Source of the DNA: Gammaproteobacteria bacterium
GTDB taxonomy: Bacteria > Pseudomonadota > Gammaproteobacteria > Pseudomonadales > Azotimanducaceae
Length of the DNA: 52,411 bases
Reading direction: 5' to 3'
Assembly (NCBI GenBank): GCA_012961165.1
Contig: DTZW01000473.1
Coordinates: 1-52,411 of the forward strand
In this document: positions 8,856 through 16,407 of the stretch, one piece after another
How the letters are laid out: each line of letters starts with the position of its first letter
Position numbering within the stretch: position 1 is the first letter of the stretch
The notes under the pieces: generated by a model
Told to the model about the DNA's origin: nothing
Database searches by the model: none
Seen by the model: the letters and a program-made list of their open reading frames with translations, nothing else
Program-made: the position numbers and the translations under genes

Positions 8856-9611
8856 ATGGTGGATAAGATGGTCAATAAATCTGAAAGGACAGGAAAATTA
8901 ACAATGGAAGATCCGGCTACCATGAAAATGAAAGCTCTGGAGGAGCGATCGGGCGTAAGCAGGGAATCCATCCGTTTCTATATCCGGGAAGGAATTTTGC
9001 CTGAGCCTGATAGGCCAAAACCCAATATTGCGTATTACTCTGATCTGCATGTCAAACGGCTGCTGGCGATTCGATACATGAGGCAGGAACGAGAAATGTC
9101 GCTTGCCAGGATCAAGTCAATTTTGGTGAACGCAGAATTTGACTCAGTTGCCAGACCGACGACTCTGAAGGGATTAAAACAACTGCTACCGGTACTGGTC
9201 GATGGTACCGCTCCTGCTGAAGATAAGAGCATTGCTGATATAGCGATAGAAAGCGGAATTTCAGAAACTGAGATCAACGACATTGCCGATTGCGGAATCA
9301 TTGAGATTCGCGAACAAGATGGTGATCAATATGTCGGTTTCAGAGATGTCATTATTTTGAAGCAGTGGGGTCTGATGAAGGCTACCGGATTCACTCAGGA
9401 CAAGGGTTACGATCTTGATTTACTAAGGCTTTATCAGCAAACCATGATGGATTTGGCAAAATTCGAGATTGCTCAGTTTTTTGCGGGTTTCGGCTCCGAT
9501 GCTATTTCTGATGAAGTTGTAGGTAAGGCTGCGAAGGGTATTGATTGTGTAAATACAATTATTCACCAGATACATACGAAGCTTCTTTTAAAGGGGATCA
9601 AAAGAGACTAG
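8856..9611 (+). CDS. MerR-family transcriptional regulator
   Basis: A 251-residue regulator. A MerR winged helix-turn-helix lies at about residues 25-95 (LEERSGVSRESIRFYIREGILPEP and AYYSDLHVKRLLAIRYMRQ). A C-terminal part of about 150 residues holds a second helical segment (IADIAIESGISETEINDIADCGII) and no Cys-rich metal-binding motif, so it probably senses an organic ligand or acyl-CoA. It diverges from the crotonase-SDR pair and lies just before badI-aliB-badH in the same direction. It may therefore control both sides, and the 19-base-spacer promoter at 8721-8751 is its best candidate target. A later in-frame ATG at 8904 is a possible alternative start. Confidence 0.85.
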   Translation: MVDKMVNKSERTGKLTMEDPATMKMKALEERSGVSRESIRFYIREGILPEPDRPKPNIAYYSDLHVKRLLAIRYMRQEREMSLARIKSILVNAEFDSVARPTTLKGLKQLLPVLVDGTAPAEDKSIADIAIESGISETEINDIADCGIIEIREQDGDQYVGFRDVIILKQWGLMKATGFTQDKGYDLDLLRLYQQTMMDLAKFEIAQFFAGFGSDAISDEVVGKAAKGIDCVNTIIHQIHTKLLLKGIKRD

Positions 9612-9750
9612 CAGATCAGCTTATAACAAACTGAGATTGAGTCGCTATTAGCGCTGTTTATCGCAGCTCCCGTGGAGGATGAGGCGAATGAGAATGTGGT
9701 CTGGTAGTTTTGCTCCGAATAACAATTAACCGAGAGGGTAAAGAGGAAAA

Positions 9751-10533
9751 ATGAAATACGAAGATATTCTGTATGAAGAACGAGATGGCGCAGCCTGGAT
9801 AACCATTAACCGCCCTGATGTTTACAACGCGTTTCGCGGTACAACCTGCGAAGAATTGATCCATGCGTTTAACAAAGCGGGTTACGACACCAATATTGGC
9901 GTTATTGTTCTGACCGGAGCTGGTGAAAAGGCTTTTTGCACAGGTGGTGATCAGTCATCTCATGATGGTAACTATGATGGTCGCGGGCTGATCGGGTTGC
10001 CGGTTGAAGATCTTCATTCAGTGATCCGCGATGTTCCGAAGCCGGTGATCGCTCGAGTGCAGGGGTATGCGATTGGCGGTGGAAATGTCTTCGCGACGAT
10101 CTGCGATATGACGATTTGCTCCGAAAGCGCTATTTTTGGCCAGGTTGGGCCGAAGATGGGCTCCGTTGACCCTGGCTACGGTACAGCTTATCTGGCGCGG
10201 GTTGTCGGCGAGAAAAAAGCCCGGGAAATTTGGTACATGTGTCGCCGTTATTCTGGACGGGAGGCCGAACAGATGGGTCTGGCAAATATATGTGTGCCAG
10301 ATGACCAACTCGATGCTGAAGTGGATAAGTGGTGTGCGGAAATTATGGAGAAGAGCCCGACAGCGCTGATGATTGCCAAGCGAAGTTTCAATGCCGATAG
10401 CGAGCACATCAGGGGTATTGCCAATCAGGGTCTTGTGTCTCTCAAAATGTACTACGACTCCGATGAGTCAAGAGAGGGGGTGAGTGCGTTGATGGAAAAA
10501 AGAAAACCCGATTTTCGAAAATTCATTAATTAA
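9751..10533 (+). CDS. badI: 2-ketocyclohexanecarboxyl-CoA hydrolase (BadI-like)
   Basis: A 260-residue crotonase-family protein, the same length as BadI of Rhodopseudomonas palustris. BadI opens the alicyclic ring of 2-oxocyclohexanecarboxyl-CoA hydrolytically to give pimelyl-CoA. The resemblance, from memory, is close along the whole length: NAFRGTTCEELI, CTGGDQSSHDGNYDGRG, ARVQGYAIGGGN, FGQVGPKMGSVDPGYGTAYL and ARVVGEKKAREIWYMCRRY. MenB (naphthoate synthase) is the nearest alternative, but the lack of other menaquinone genes and the aliB and badH neighbours argue for BadI. A GAGG site precedes the ATG. It leads a plus-strand set with aliB 22 bases downstream. A second, broken BadI-like gene lies at 38591-39343. 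Confidence 0.86.
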   Translation: MKYEDILYEERDGAAWITINRPDVYNAFRGTTCEELIHAFNKAGYDTNIGVIVLTGAGEKAFCTGGDQSSHDGNYDGRGLIGLPVEDLHSVIRDVPKPVIARVQGYAIGGGNVFATICDMTICSESAIFGQVGPKMGSVDPGYGTAYLARVVGEKKAREIWYMCRRYSGREAEQMGLANICVPDDQLDAEVDKWCAEIMEKSPTALMIAKRSFNADSEHIRGIANQGLVSLKMYYDSDESREGVSALMEKRKPDFRKFIN

Positions 10534-10555
10534 ATTAATCCCGGAGGAGGTGGCT

Positions 10556-11707
10556 ATGGACTTTTCCTTTACCCCTGAACAAAAGTTGTTCAAAGAGACA
10601 GTAACCCGATTTGGCGCTGATAAGTTGGCTCCGTATTATCAGCAACGAGAGCAAGATGGCATCATTGGCCGAGATTTGTGCCTTGAGATGGGTGAGTTGG
10701 GTTTAATTGGGTGCGAGTTACCTGAAAAATATGGAGGCATGGGGTTGGACTCTGTGACGGCAGGGATCGTTGTCGAAGGGGTGGCGAATGCAGATTTTAA
10801 TGTTTCCTATATTCAGTTAATCGGGTCGCTAATGGGGTCATTGATCGCGCAGCATGCTCAGGAAGAAATCGCACACCGCGTGGTAAGTGACATTTGTGCG
10901 GGGAGGAGCATCGTTGCCTTGGGATTAACCGAACCTCGCGGAGGTTCCGACGCTGCCCATCTCATTTTGAAAGGGACCAGGTCCGGCGATCACTTTGTTT
11001 TAAATGGCGAAAAGACCTCTATATCTCTGGCTGATCAGGCAGATGAAATTGTAGTTTTTGCTCGCACTGGTGACAGTGATGGTGCAGGTGGCGTCAGTGC
11101 ATTTTTAGTCCCGCTTAATGCGCCAGGGATTAGTACAACAAGATTCGCGGACCTGGGTTCAGGCGCAGTAGGTCGTGGTTCGGTATTCTTCGATGATGTA
11201 GAGGTATCTGCCGCTGCAATGATTGGTCCAGAGAACAAAGGCTTTCGTGTTGTCATGCAAGGCTTCGATTACAGCCGCGCGCTGATTGGGCTTCAGTGCA
11301 TTGCCTGTGCTGAAGCTTCAATTGCGGAAGCGTGGGAATACGTGAAGGAAAGAGAGGCCTTTGGTGGTCCGATTGCACGATTTCAAGGCGTTACCGAGCC
11401 ATTGGCCGAAGCTGAAACGCTGCTCTATGCGGCTAAGTTACTTTGTTATAAAACCCTTTGGTTGAGGGATCAGGGTGAAAATCACACGGCTGAAGCGGCC
11501 ATGTGTAAATGGTGGGCACCCAGGGTAGCGTTTGATGCGATACACAGTGCGCTTTTAACGCATGGACATTACGGCTATAGCAGCGAGTTACCGCATCAGC
11601 AAAGACTACGCGATGTGCTGGGATTGCAGATTGGAGATGGCACTCAGCAAATCCAGAAAATGATCATCTCCAGGGAAAAGATTGGTGCAGTAGCTGTACC
11701 TTATTAA
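10556..11707 (+). CDS. aliB: Cyclohexanecarboxyl-CoA dehydrogenase-like acyl-CoA dehydrogenase (AliB-like)
   Basis: A 383-residue acyl-CoA dehydrogenase next to badI and badH, the position expected for the enzyme that makes cyclohex-1-ene-1-carboxyl-CoA from cyclohexanecarboxyl-CoA. Family segments include LPEKYGGMGLDS, GLTEPRGGSDAAHL and REAFGGPIARFQGVTEPLAEAE. The catalytic loop reads QIGDGTQQIQ, so Asp stands where most family members have Glu. An ATG at 10556 follows the strong GGAGGAGG site; a GTG two codons earlier is less likely. The AliB assignment rests on context plus the general match; another cyclic or branched acyl-CoA is possible. Confidence 0.75.
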   Translation: MDFSFTPEQKLFKETVTRFGADKLAPYYQQREQDGIIGRDLCLEMGELGLIGCELPEKYGGMGLDSVTAGIVVEGVANADFNVSYIQLIGSLMGSLIAQHAQEEIAHRVVSDICAGRSIVALGLTEPRGGSDAAHLILKGTRSGDHFVLNGEKTSISLADQADEIVVFARTGDSDGAGGVSAFLVPLNAPGISTTRFADLGSGAVGRGSVFFDDVEVSAAAMIGPENKGFRVVMQGFDYSRALIGLQCIACAEASIAEAWEYVKEREAFGGPIARFQGVTEPLAEAETLLYAAKLLCYKTLWLRDQGENHTAEAAMCKWWAPRVAFDAIHSALLTHGHYGYSSELPHQQRLRDVLGLQIGDGTQQIQKMIISREKIGAVAVPY

Positions 11708-11854
11708 AGACATTGGCTACTAATCATTGAAAATAAAAGTAGTAAATACGAGTGGGCGACAATGGGGGGTGAAACCATTGTTGTTTCAAGTAACAAATAT
11801 ACGCCGGTGGTGACACACATAATAGGTGTAGAAGAATAATGACAGGAGTAAATA

Positions 11855-12649
11855 ATGGATCTTGAACTGGGAAATAAATCGGTCATCGTTACGGGTGGGG
11901 CTTCCAATATTGGACGCGCGATTACATTAGCCTTTGCTCGCGAAGGCGCGAATATTACCCTTGCCGATCTCGATGTCGACCAGGGCGAGAAAGTTGCTGC
12001 ACAGGCGATGGAGTTAGGAGCCGCTGCTGTTGAGGTGGTGAAGACAGATGTAACTGACATGACGCAGGTGCAAACCATGGTTAACGTGGCCATAGAAAAA
12101 TTCGGTGGGATTGATGTATTGGTCAATAATGTTGGCTGGGACGATTTGATGTTTTTTATGGATACGACGCCCGACTTTTGGGAAAAGATTATCAAGATTA
12201 ACTTCGTGGGAATGCTCAACTGCACGCATACGGTTCTGGGCCATATGGTAAAAACAGGTGGATCTATTGTTTCTATCAGTTCAGATGCCAGCCGGCAGGG
12301 TGAGCCCCGGGAAGCGGTTTATGGGGGTATGAAAGCGGGAATCAACAGCTTCATGAAGACCATCGCTAAAGAAAATGGACGCTATGGTGTTCGTTGTAAT
12401 GTTGTCTGTCCCGGAGTTACTGTGCCGCAGGATGATGAAGAGGTCGGGGACGGTAGTATGTGGGCAGATCGCAATGCAATGTTTACAGAAGAGCAATTTG
12501 CAAAAATTGCTGCTTCGTTACCGTTAAAAAAGGTGGGCCGACCCCGGGACCTGGCAAATGCTGTACTTTTTATGGCATCGAATGCCGCTGCCGGACATGT
12601 CACAGGACAGGTTCTCAGCGTCAGTGGTGGCTACAGTATGATTGGGTAG
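11855..12649 (+). CDS. badH: 2-hydroxycyclohexanecarboxyl-CoA dehydrogenase-like SDR (BadH-like)
   Basis: A 264-residue classical short-chain dehydrogenase. The cofactor motif TGGASNIG, the NNVG segment, the catalytic Ser in SISSDASRQG and the YGGMK Tyr/Lys pair are all present. The segments NNVGWDDLMFF, SSDASRQGEPREAVYGGMKAG, CNVVCPG and the ending GQVLSVSGGYSMIG parallel BadH of R. palustris, which oxidises 2-hydroxycyclohexanecarboxyl-CoA to the keto substrate of BadI. An AGGAG precedes the ATG. With badI and aliB it covers three of the steps from cyclohexanecarboxyl-CoA to pimelyl-CoA; the hydratase step (BadK) is not in this operon but may be supplied by the gene at 40505-41266. Confidence 0.82.
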   Translation: MDLELGNKSVIVTGGASNIGRAITLAFAREGANITLADLDVDQGEKVAAQAMELGAAAVEVVKTDVTDMTQVQTMVNVAIEKFGGIDVLVNNVGWDDLMFFMDTTPDFWEKIIKINFVGMLNCTHTVLGHMVKTGGSIVSISSDASRQGEPREAVYGGMKAGINSFMKTIAKENGRYGVRCNVVCPGVTVPQDDEEVGDGSMWADRNAMFTEEQFAKIAASLPLKKVGRPRDLANAVLFMASNAAAGHVTGQVLSVSGGYSMIG

Positions 12650-12736
12650 GCTAGCTGGTTTCCCCGGATTGTAAGATTTAAGGAAAACATGGTGTTCAGG
12701 TCATCTCGTAAGAGGTAGAAGGTAGGAGAGTTAAAA

Positions 12737-13876
12737 GTGCACAAACAAAAACAGATTCAAATAGCCAAACACCTACTCGAGCTTAAGGACGCCAGGACAA
12801 CCGATCTGGCGGGCAACATTTTTCGTCAGAAGAAGTCTGATTATGTTTCGCAGGATGTCGCGCAGCGTGAGAAGGACATACTATTCAGGAACTATCCATT
12901 ACTGATCTGCTTGAGCTGCGAAATTGTTAATCCTGGCGACTATTTCTGTGACGATTTTTCGGGTGTACCGATAATTGTTATCAGAACCAGTGAAGGAGAA
13001 GTCTCTGCGTTTCGAAATATTTGCAGGCACAGGGGTGCCCGGCTCGCATGCGATAAGGGCTCTCATCTCAGGAAATTCAGCTGCCCCTATCACGCTTGGA
13101 GTTATGCTACCGACACCGGTGATCTGATCAGTATACCGTTCAACCAAGGTTTTGACGAAATTGATAAACAGGAATATGGCCTGGTTAAGTTACCCGTTAT
13201 TGAGCAATATGGGATGGTTTTCGTTCAGCCTACCCCAGGGGATGAAATTGAACTTGATGATTATTTAGATGGTTTTGCCGAAGACCTGGCAGGATTTAAC
13301 CTGACTGCGTATCATCATTTTGAAACCCGTGTGTTGGAAGCACCTCTCAACTGGAAGCTAGTGGTAGATACCTTCATGGAGACTTACCATCTCAGCACTC
13401 TTCACGGAAATACTGTATCAGCCTACTTACATAATAATCTTTGCCACTTCGATGCACTCGGTCCGCATTTGCGTATGACGGGTGCCAGGAAGACAATCGA
13501 TCAACTGCGTGATTCAGCAGAAGAAGATTGGGACCTTCTGGCTCACACAGCGCTAGTCTACGTGTTGTTTCCCAACACTGTTTTTATCATGCAAGGCGAC
13601 CACCTTGAAACCTGGCGTGTATACCCAGGGGTGAATCCCAACGAATCACGTATGTATGTTTCCCTATACACACCTGAACTCTCAACTACTGAATCTACGC
13701 GCAGGCACTGGAATAACAATATGGATCTGCTAATGGCGACAGTTCTGGATGAAGATTTCCCTTTAGCCAGTAACATCCAGAAGGATTTTGCCGTTTGTGA
13801 CAACCTGTTATTATTTGGTCGAAATGAACCTGCTTTGCAACATTTCCACAAAACGTTGGCAGACAGGTTGGCCTGA
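12737..13876 (+). CDS. Rieske non-heme iron oxygenase, large (alpha) subunit
   Basis: A 379-residue ring-hydroxylating-type oxygenase. The Rieske [2Fe-2S] ligands are C96-x-H98 and C116-x2-H119 (NICRHRG and SCPYHAW). The mononuclear iron site shows H218 and H223 in DTFMETYHLSTLHG, with acidic residues in VLDEDFP near the C-terminus for the third ligand. A GTG start follows GGAG. No small subunit, ferredoxin or reductase is encoded nearby, so electrons must come from elsewhere. This is common for single-component-type oxygenases of the demethylase, carnitine or steroid groups. It comes 87 bases after badH and may act on a ring-substituted acid; the substrate is unknown. Confidence 0.87.
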   Translation: MHKQKQIQIAKHLLELKDARTTDLAGNIFRQKKSDYVSQDVAQREKDILFRNYPLLICLSCEIVNPGDYFCDDFSGVPIIVIRTSEGEVSAFRNICRHRGARLACDKGSHLRKFSCPYHAWSYATDTGDLISIPFNQGFDEIDKQEYGLVKLPVIEQYGMVFVQPTPGDEIELDDYLDGFAEDLAGFNLTAYHHFETRVLEAPLNWKLVVDTFMETYHLSTLHGNTVSAYLHNNLCHFDALGPHLRMTGARKTIDQLRDSAEEDWDLLAHTALVYVLFPNTVFIMQGDHLETWRVYPGVNPNESRMYVSLYTPELSTTESTRRHWNNNMDLLMATVLDEDFPLASNIQKDFAVCDNLLLFGRNEPALQHFHKTLADRLA

Positions 13877-14002
13877 CATCACTGCAGACAAGCTAAATTC
13901 AAGTTTCGATTCGCGGCGAAGGACGCCGACAATGTTCGTGACCAGGTAGGCGTGCTGAGTTTCAAAAAATAGAGCTTGTTTATGTGGCCTTTCTCAGAAG
14001 AT

Positions 14003-14032
14003 GACTAAATCAACCTTACTAATGATTTAGTC
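14003..14032. promoter_or_regulatory. Perfect 10-bp inverted repeat, operator candidate
   Basis: GACTAAATCA (14003-14012) and TGATTTAGTC (14023-14032) are exact reverse complements with a 10-base spacer, so their centres are two helical turns apart. It lies 78 bases before the DUF1329 gene and 127 bases after the Rieske gene. No T-run follows, so an operator is more likely than a terminator. The regulator is unknown. Confidence 0.5.
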
Positions 14033-14109
14033 TACGGTATTGATTGCGGTACAGGCCAAGATAGGACAACAGCTTAATAGACTGAAACCACAAAGGGGGT
14101 CTCAGACCG

Positions 14110-15489
14110 ATGATTAGAATTAAGCGTTATGATAGAAACTACAGTCGTCGCAAATTCATGCAGCAAGCAGCTGCTGGTTTTGTCACAACAGGCGTACTCA
14201 TGCCGCTCTGGCCGGAGATCGCGCGTTCTGGAGATATATCAGCTGTATATCCGGACGAACTGCTTTCTATTGAGTCCTATACTAATGGACGATTGAGTAA
14301 CGGTGATGTTATCGATGCAGATAATGTAGACCTGGTCAAAGACCTTCTTGATCCAATAAAGTATATCCAGATCTCGCAGATGGGGCGCAAGTTAACCCTG
14401 AAGGCGACGACCACTGACATCATGAAGTTAAACCCCTGGGATTACATTGAGGCGACGCTACGCCACCAAGGGCAGGCCCGATTTGATGACACCGGGAACG
14501 TGGTTACGAAAAAAGGAAACCCCTGGATTGGCGGTAACCCTTTTCCCGATGCGAATTCTGCTGTGGAAATTTTTGCCAATGCAACTCTAAGCTGGGGTAG
14601 GCACGACGTTTCGTTTTATGCGATTAAAGAGGTCGATTTGAACCCGAAGGGGAGCGTCGCCTATAAGTATGACGCCTGCTGGGTAGAATATGCGCCTGTA
14701 GGACGCATTACCCTGGACCCAAAACCCTATGACCCTGGGCGAGAGGACAAGCTACGCTATCAGAGTATTTTCTGGGTCAAGCCTCAAGATATCGGTGGTA
14801 CATCTTTCCTGAATGTCTGGCCGTACGACCAACGTCAGTTTCCTGATCTGTGGGGGTACATTCCTGCGTTCAAGCGGGTGAGGCGCTTCCCGACCAATCA
14901 AAGATTCGAACCCCTGATCGCAGGCAATACACTTTATCTTTCAGATGCCTGGGCCGCGGGCGACCCATTCATGACCTGGGGTAATTTTAAAATCGTCGGT
15001 CGCGGGCCATATCTGGCGGCGGTTTCCGGTAACTGGAATGGTCAAAATTCTAACTGGGAACACACCACGCATGGCGGAAAGAAGGATCAAACATTTTGGG
15101 ATACAGAGGTAGAGTTGGTACCGGAAGTCATTGTGGTTGAAGCCGAGCCCATAAAATTTCCCCGGGCACCGGTGAGCAGAAAACGAGTATGGTTTGATGC
15201 ACGAACATTGTCCCCCATAGGGATGGTGACATTTGATCGACGCGGGCAGGTATTCAAATCTTTCGATGGGGCCTATTCAACCTATGAAGATGGAACAAAC
15301 AAGTTTATGGATGGTGAACATCCATACTGGTCGTGGACTCGCGTTCATGCTTTTGATGTACAGACCAATCGCATGACACGGCTGGAACAGGTAAAAGAAG
15401 TTAGTGGCGGCTATAAAACTGAGGTCAATAACCCCGACCATTACAATCAGTATCTGACTTTGTCTGCAATAAGAAGATTAGGGCATTAG
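14110..15489 (+). CDS. Tat-exported DUF1329 protein (copy 1)
   Basis: A 459-residue DUF1329 protein. The N-terminus has a twin-arginine signal (SRRKFM at 12-17, then a hydrophobic stretch), so it should be folded in the cytoplasm before export to the periplasm. Many DUF1329 proteins I know of use a Sec signal. The family is thought to share the LolA/LolB-like fold that shields hydrophobic molecules, and it often accompanies DUF1302 and MMPL genes. A paralogue is encoded at 21881-23266; both share the VYPDE segment and DNVDLVKDLLDPIKY or its equivalent. It is 11 bases upstream of an MddA-like gene and has a dyad in its upstream region. Binding of a hydrophobic substrate or intermediate is an inference. 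Confidence 0.85.
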   Translation: MIRIKRYDRNYSRRKFMQQAAAGFVTTGVLMPLWPEIARSGDISAVYPDELLSIESYTNGRLSNGDVIDADNVDLVKDLLDPIKYIQISQMGRKLTLKATTTDIMKLNPWDYIEATLRHQGQARFDDTGNVVTKKGNPWIGGNPFPDANSAVEIFANATLSWGRHDVSFYAIKEVDLNPKGSVAYKYDACWVEYAPVGRITLDPKPYDPGREDKLRYQSIFWVKPQDIGGTSFLNVWPYDQRQFPDLWGYIPAFKRVRRFPTNQRFEPLIAGNTLYLSDAWAAGDPFMTWGNFKIVGRGPYLAAVSGNWNGQNSNWEHTTHGGKKDQTFWDTEVELVPEVIVVEAEPIKFPRAPVSRKRVWFDARTLSPIGMVTFDRRGQVFKSFDGAYSTYEDGTNKFMDGEHPYWSWTRVHAFDVQTNRMTRLEQVKEVSGGYKTEVNNPDHYNQYLTLSAIRRLGH

Positions 15490-15500
15490 GAGACGTTGTT

Positions 15501-16223
15501 TTGAGAGTCATATCGCTATTGTACGGGGTAGTCTCTTATATCTCGTTTCTGGGAGTGTTCTGTTACTTTATCGCCTTCGATGCAGGTATATTTGTCCCAA
15601 AATCGCTTAACTCCGCTGCTTCTACAGGTGTCGGGGTTGCACTGGCGGTAAATTGTGGACTGATGATGCTATTTGGCGTCCAGCATAGCGTGATGGCGCG
15701 AAGCGGATTTAAGGCATCCATAGAGAAGCTTATTCCCCATCACCTGGAGAGGAGCACTTACGTGCTCGCGACCAACATTGTCCTCGTATTTTTCATGCTT
15801 TGGTGGCAACCCATTGATGGCAACGTATGGTCTGTGGAAAACCCTATCGCCCAAAAGCTTATGTGGGGCATATTTTCTGCTGGATGGGTTCTGGTTTTGA
15901 TTTCGACTTTTCTAACCGATCATTTTGATCTATTTGGTTTAAGACAAGTCTGGCTGAATTTTCTTGAACGCACCTACACCGAAGTACGGTTCACGGAACG
16001 GTTTATCTATCATTGGATACGTCATCCTATGATGCTGGGTCTGCTAATTGCATTTTGGGTCGTGCCTGTGATGACTATGGGACACCTTCTTTTTTCAGCG
16101 GGCATGTCGCTTTATATTTTTGTTGGGATCTATCTTGAAGAAAAAAGCCTGCTCAATTCGATCGGTGACCACTATGCGGTCTACCAAAAAAAGACAGCAA
16201 GGGTCATTCCTGGCATATATTAG
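15501..16223 (+). CDS. mddA: MddA/NnrU-type integral membrane methyltransferase
   Basis: A 240-residue membrane protein with about six hydrophobic segments, related to methanethiol S-methyltransferase MddA and to isoprenylcysteine carboxyl methyltransferases. The conserved C-terminal half is clear: FGLRQVWLNF, YHWIRHPMMLGLLIAFWVVP and a late GIYLEEKSLLNSIGDHYAVYQ. The RHP motif and late Glu are typical of the SAM-binding region. MddA makes dimethyl sulfide from methanethiol, but related proteins may methylate other thiols, and the operon with DUF1329 suggests a different local role. The TTG start has AGGAGA eight bases upstream, overlapping the end of the DUF1329 gene. Confidence 0.75.
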   Translation: MRVISLLYGVVSYISFLGVFCYFIAFDAGIFVPKSLNSAASTGVGVALAVNCGLMMLFGVQHSVMARSGFKASIEKLIPHHLERSTYVLATNIVLVFFMLWWQPIDGNVWSVENPIAQKLMWGIFSAGWVLVLISTFLTDHFDLFGLRQVWLNFLERTYTEVRFTERFIYHWIRHPMMLGLLIAFWVVPVMTMGHLLFSAGMSLYIFVGIYLEEKSLLNSIGDHYAVYQKKTARVIPGIY

Positions 16224-16407
16224 AACATAAGTATCAGGGCTGAATGAATTGAAGCAGACAGGGTTCCAGGTACCGGCCTCCACCGGTTTCAGTATGGTAC
16301 CTGCTCATGTCGCCTCTATTTCGACTATGATAAGTACGTTGGTCAACTCCTCACACACAAGGTACAACCATATCGACCGGGTGAGGTTTGTTCTGCGTAC
16401 TCTTGCT

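Noticed and set aside
9751-10533. Naphthoate synthase (MenB)
   Set aside because: Same superfamily, but the full-length resemblance to BadI, the BadI-typical length and the aliB and badH neighbours favour ring hydrolysis.
11759-11781. ACAATGG/CCATTGT hairpin between the aliB- and badH-like genes
   Set aside because: Only 7 base pairs with a 9-base loop and a weak T-rich tail; too weak to call a terminator.
13914-13928. CGGCG/CGCCG hairpin after the Rieske gene
   Set aside because: A 5-bp stem with no T-run; could be chance.
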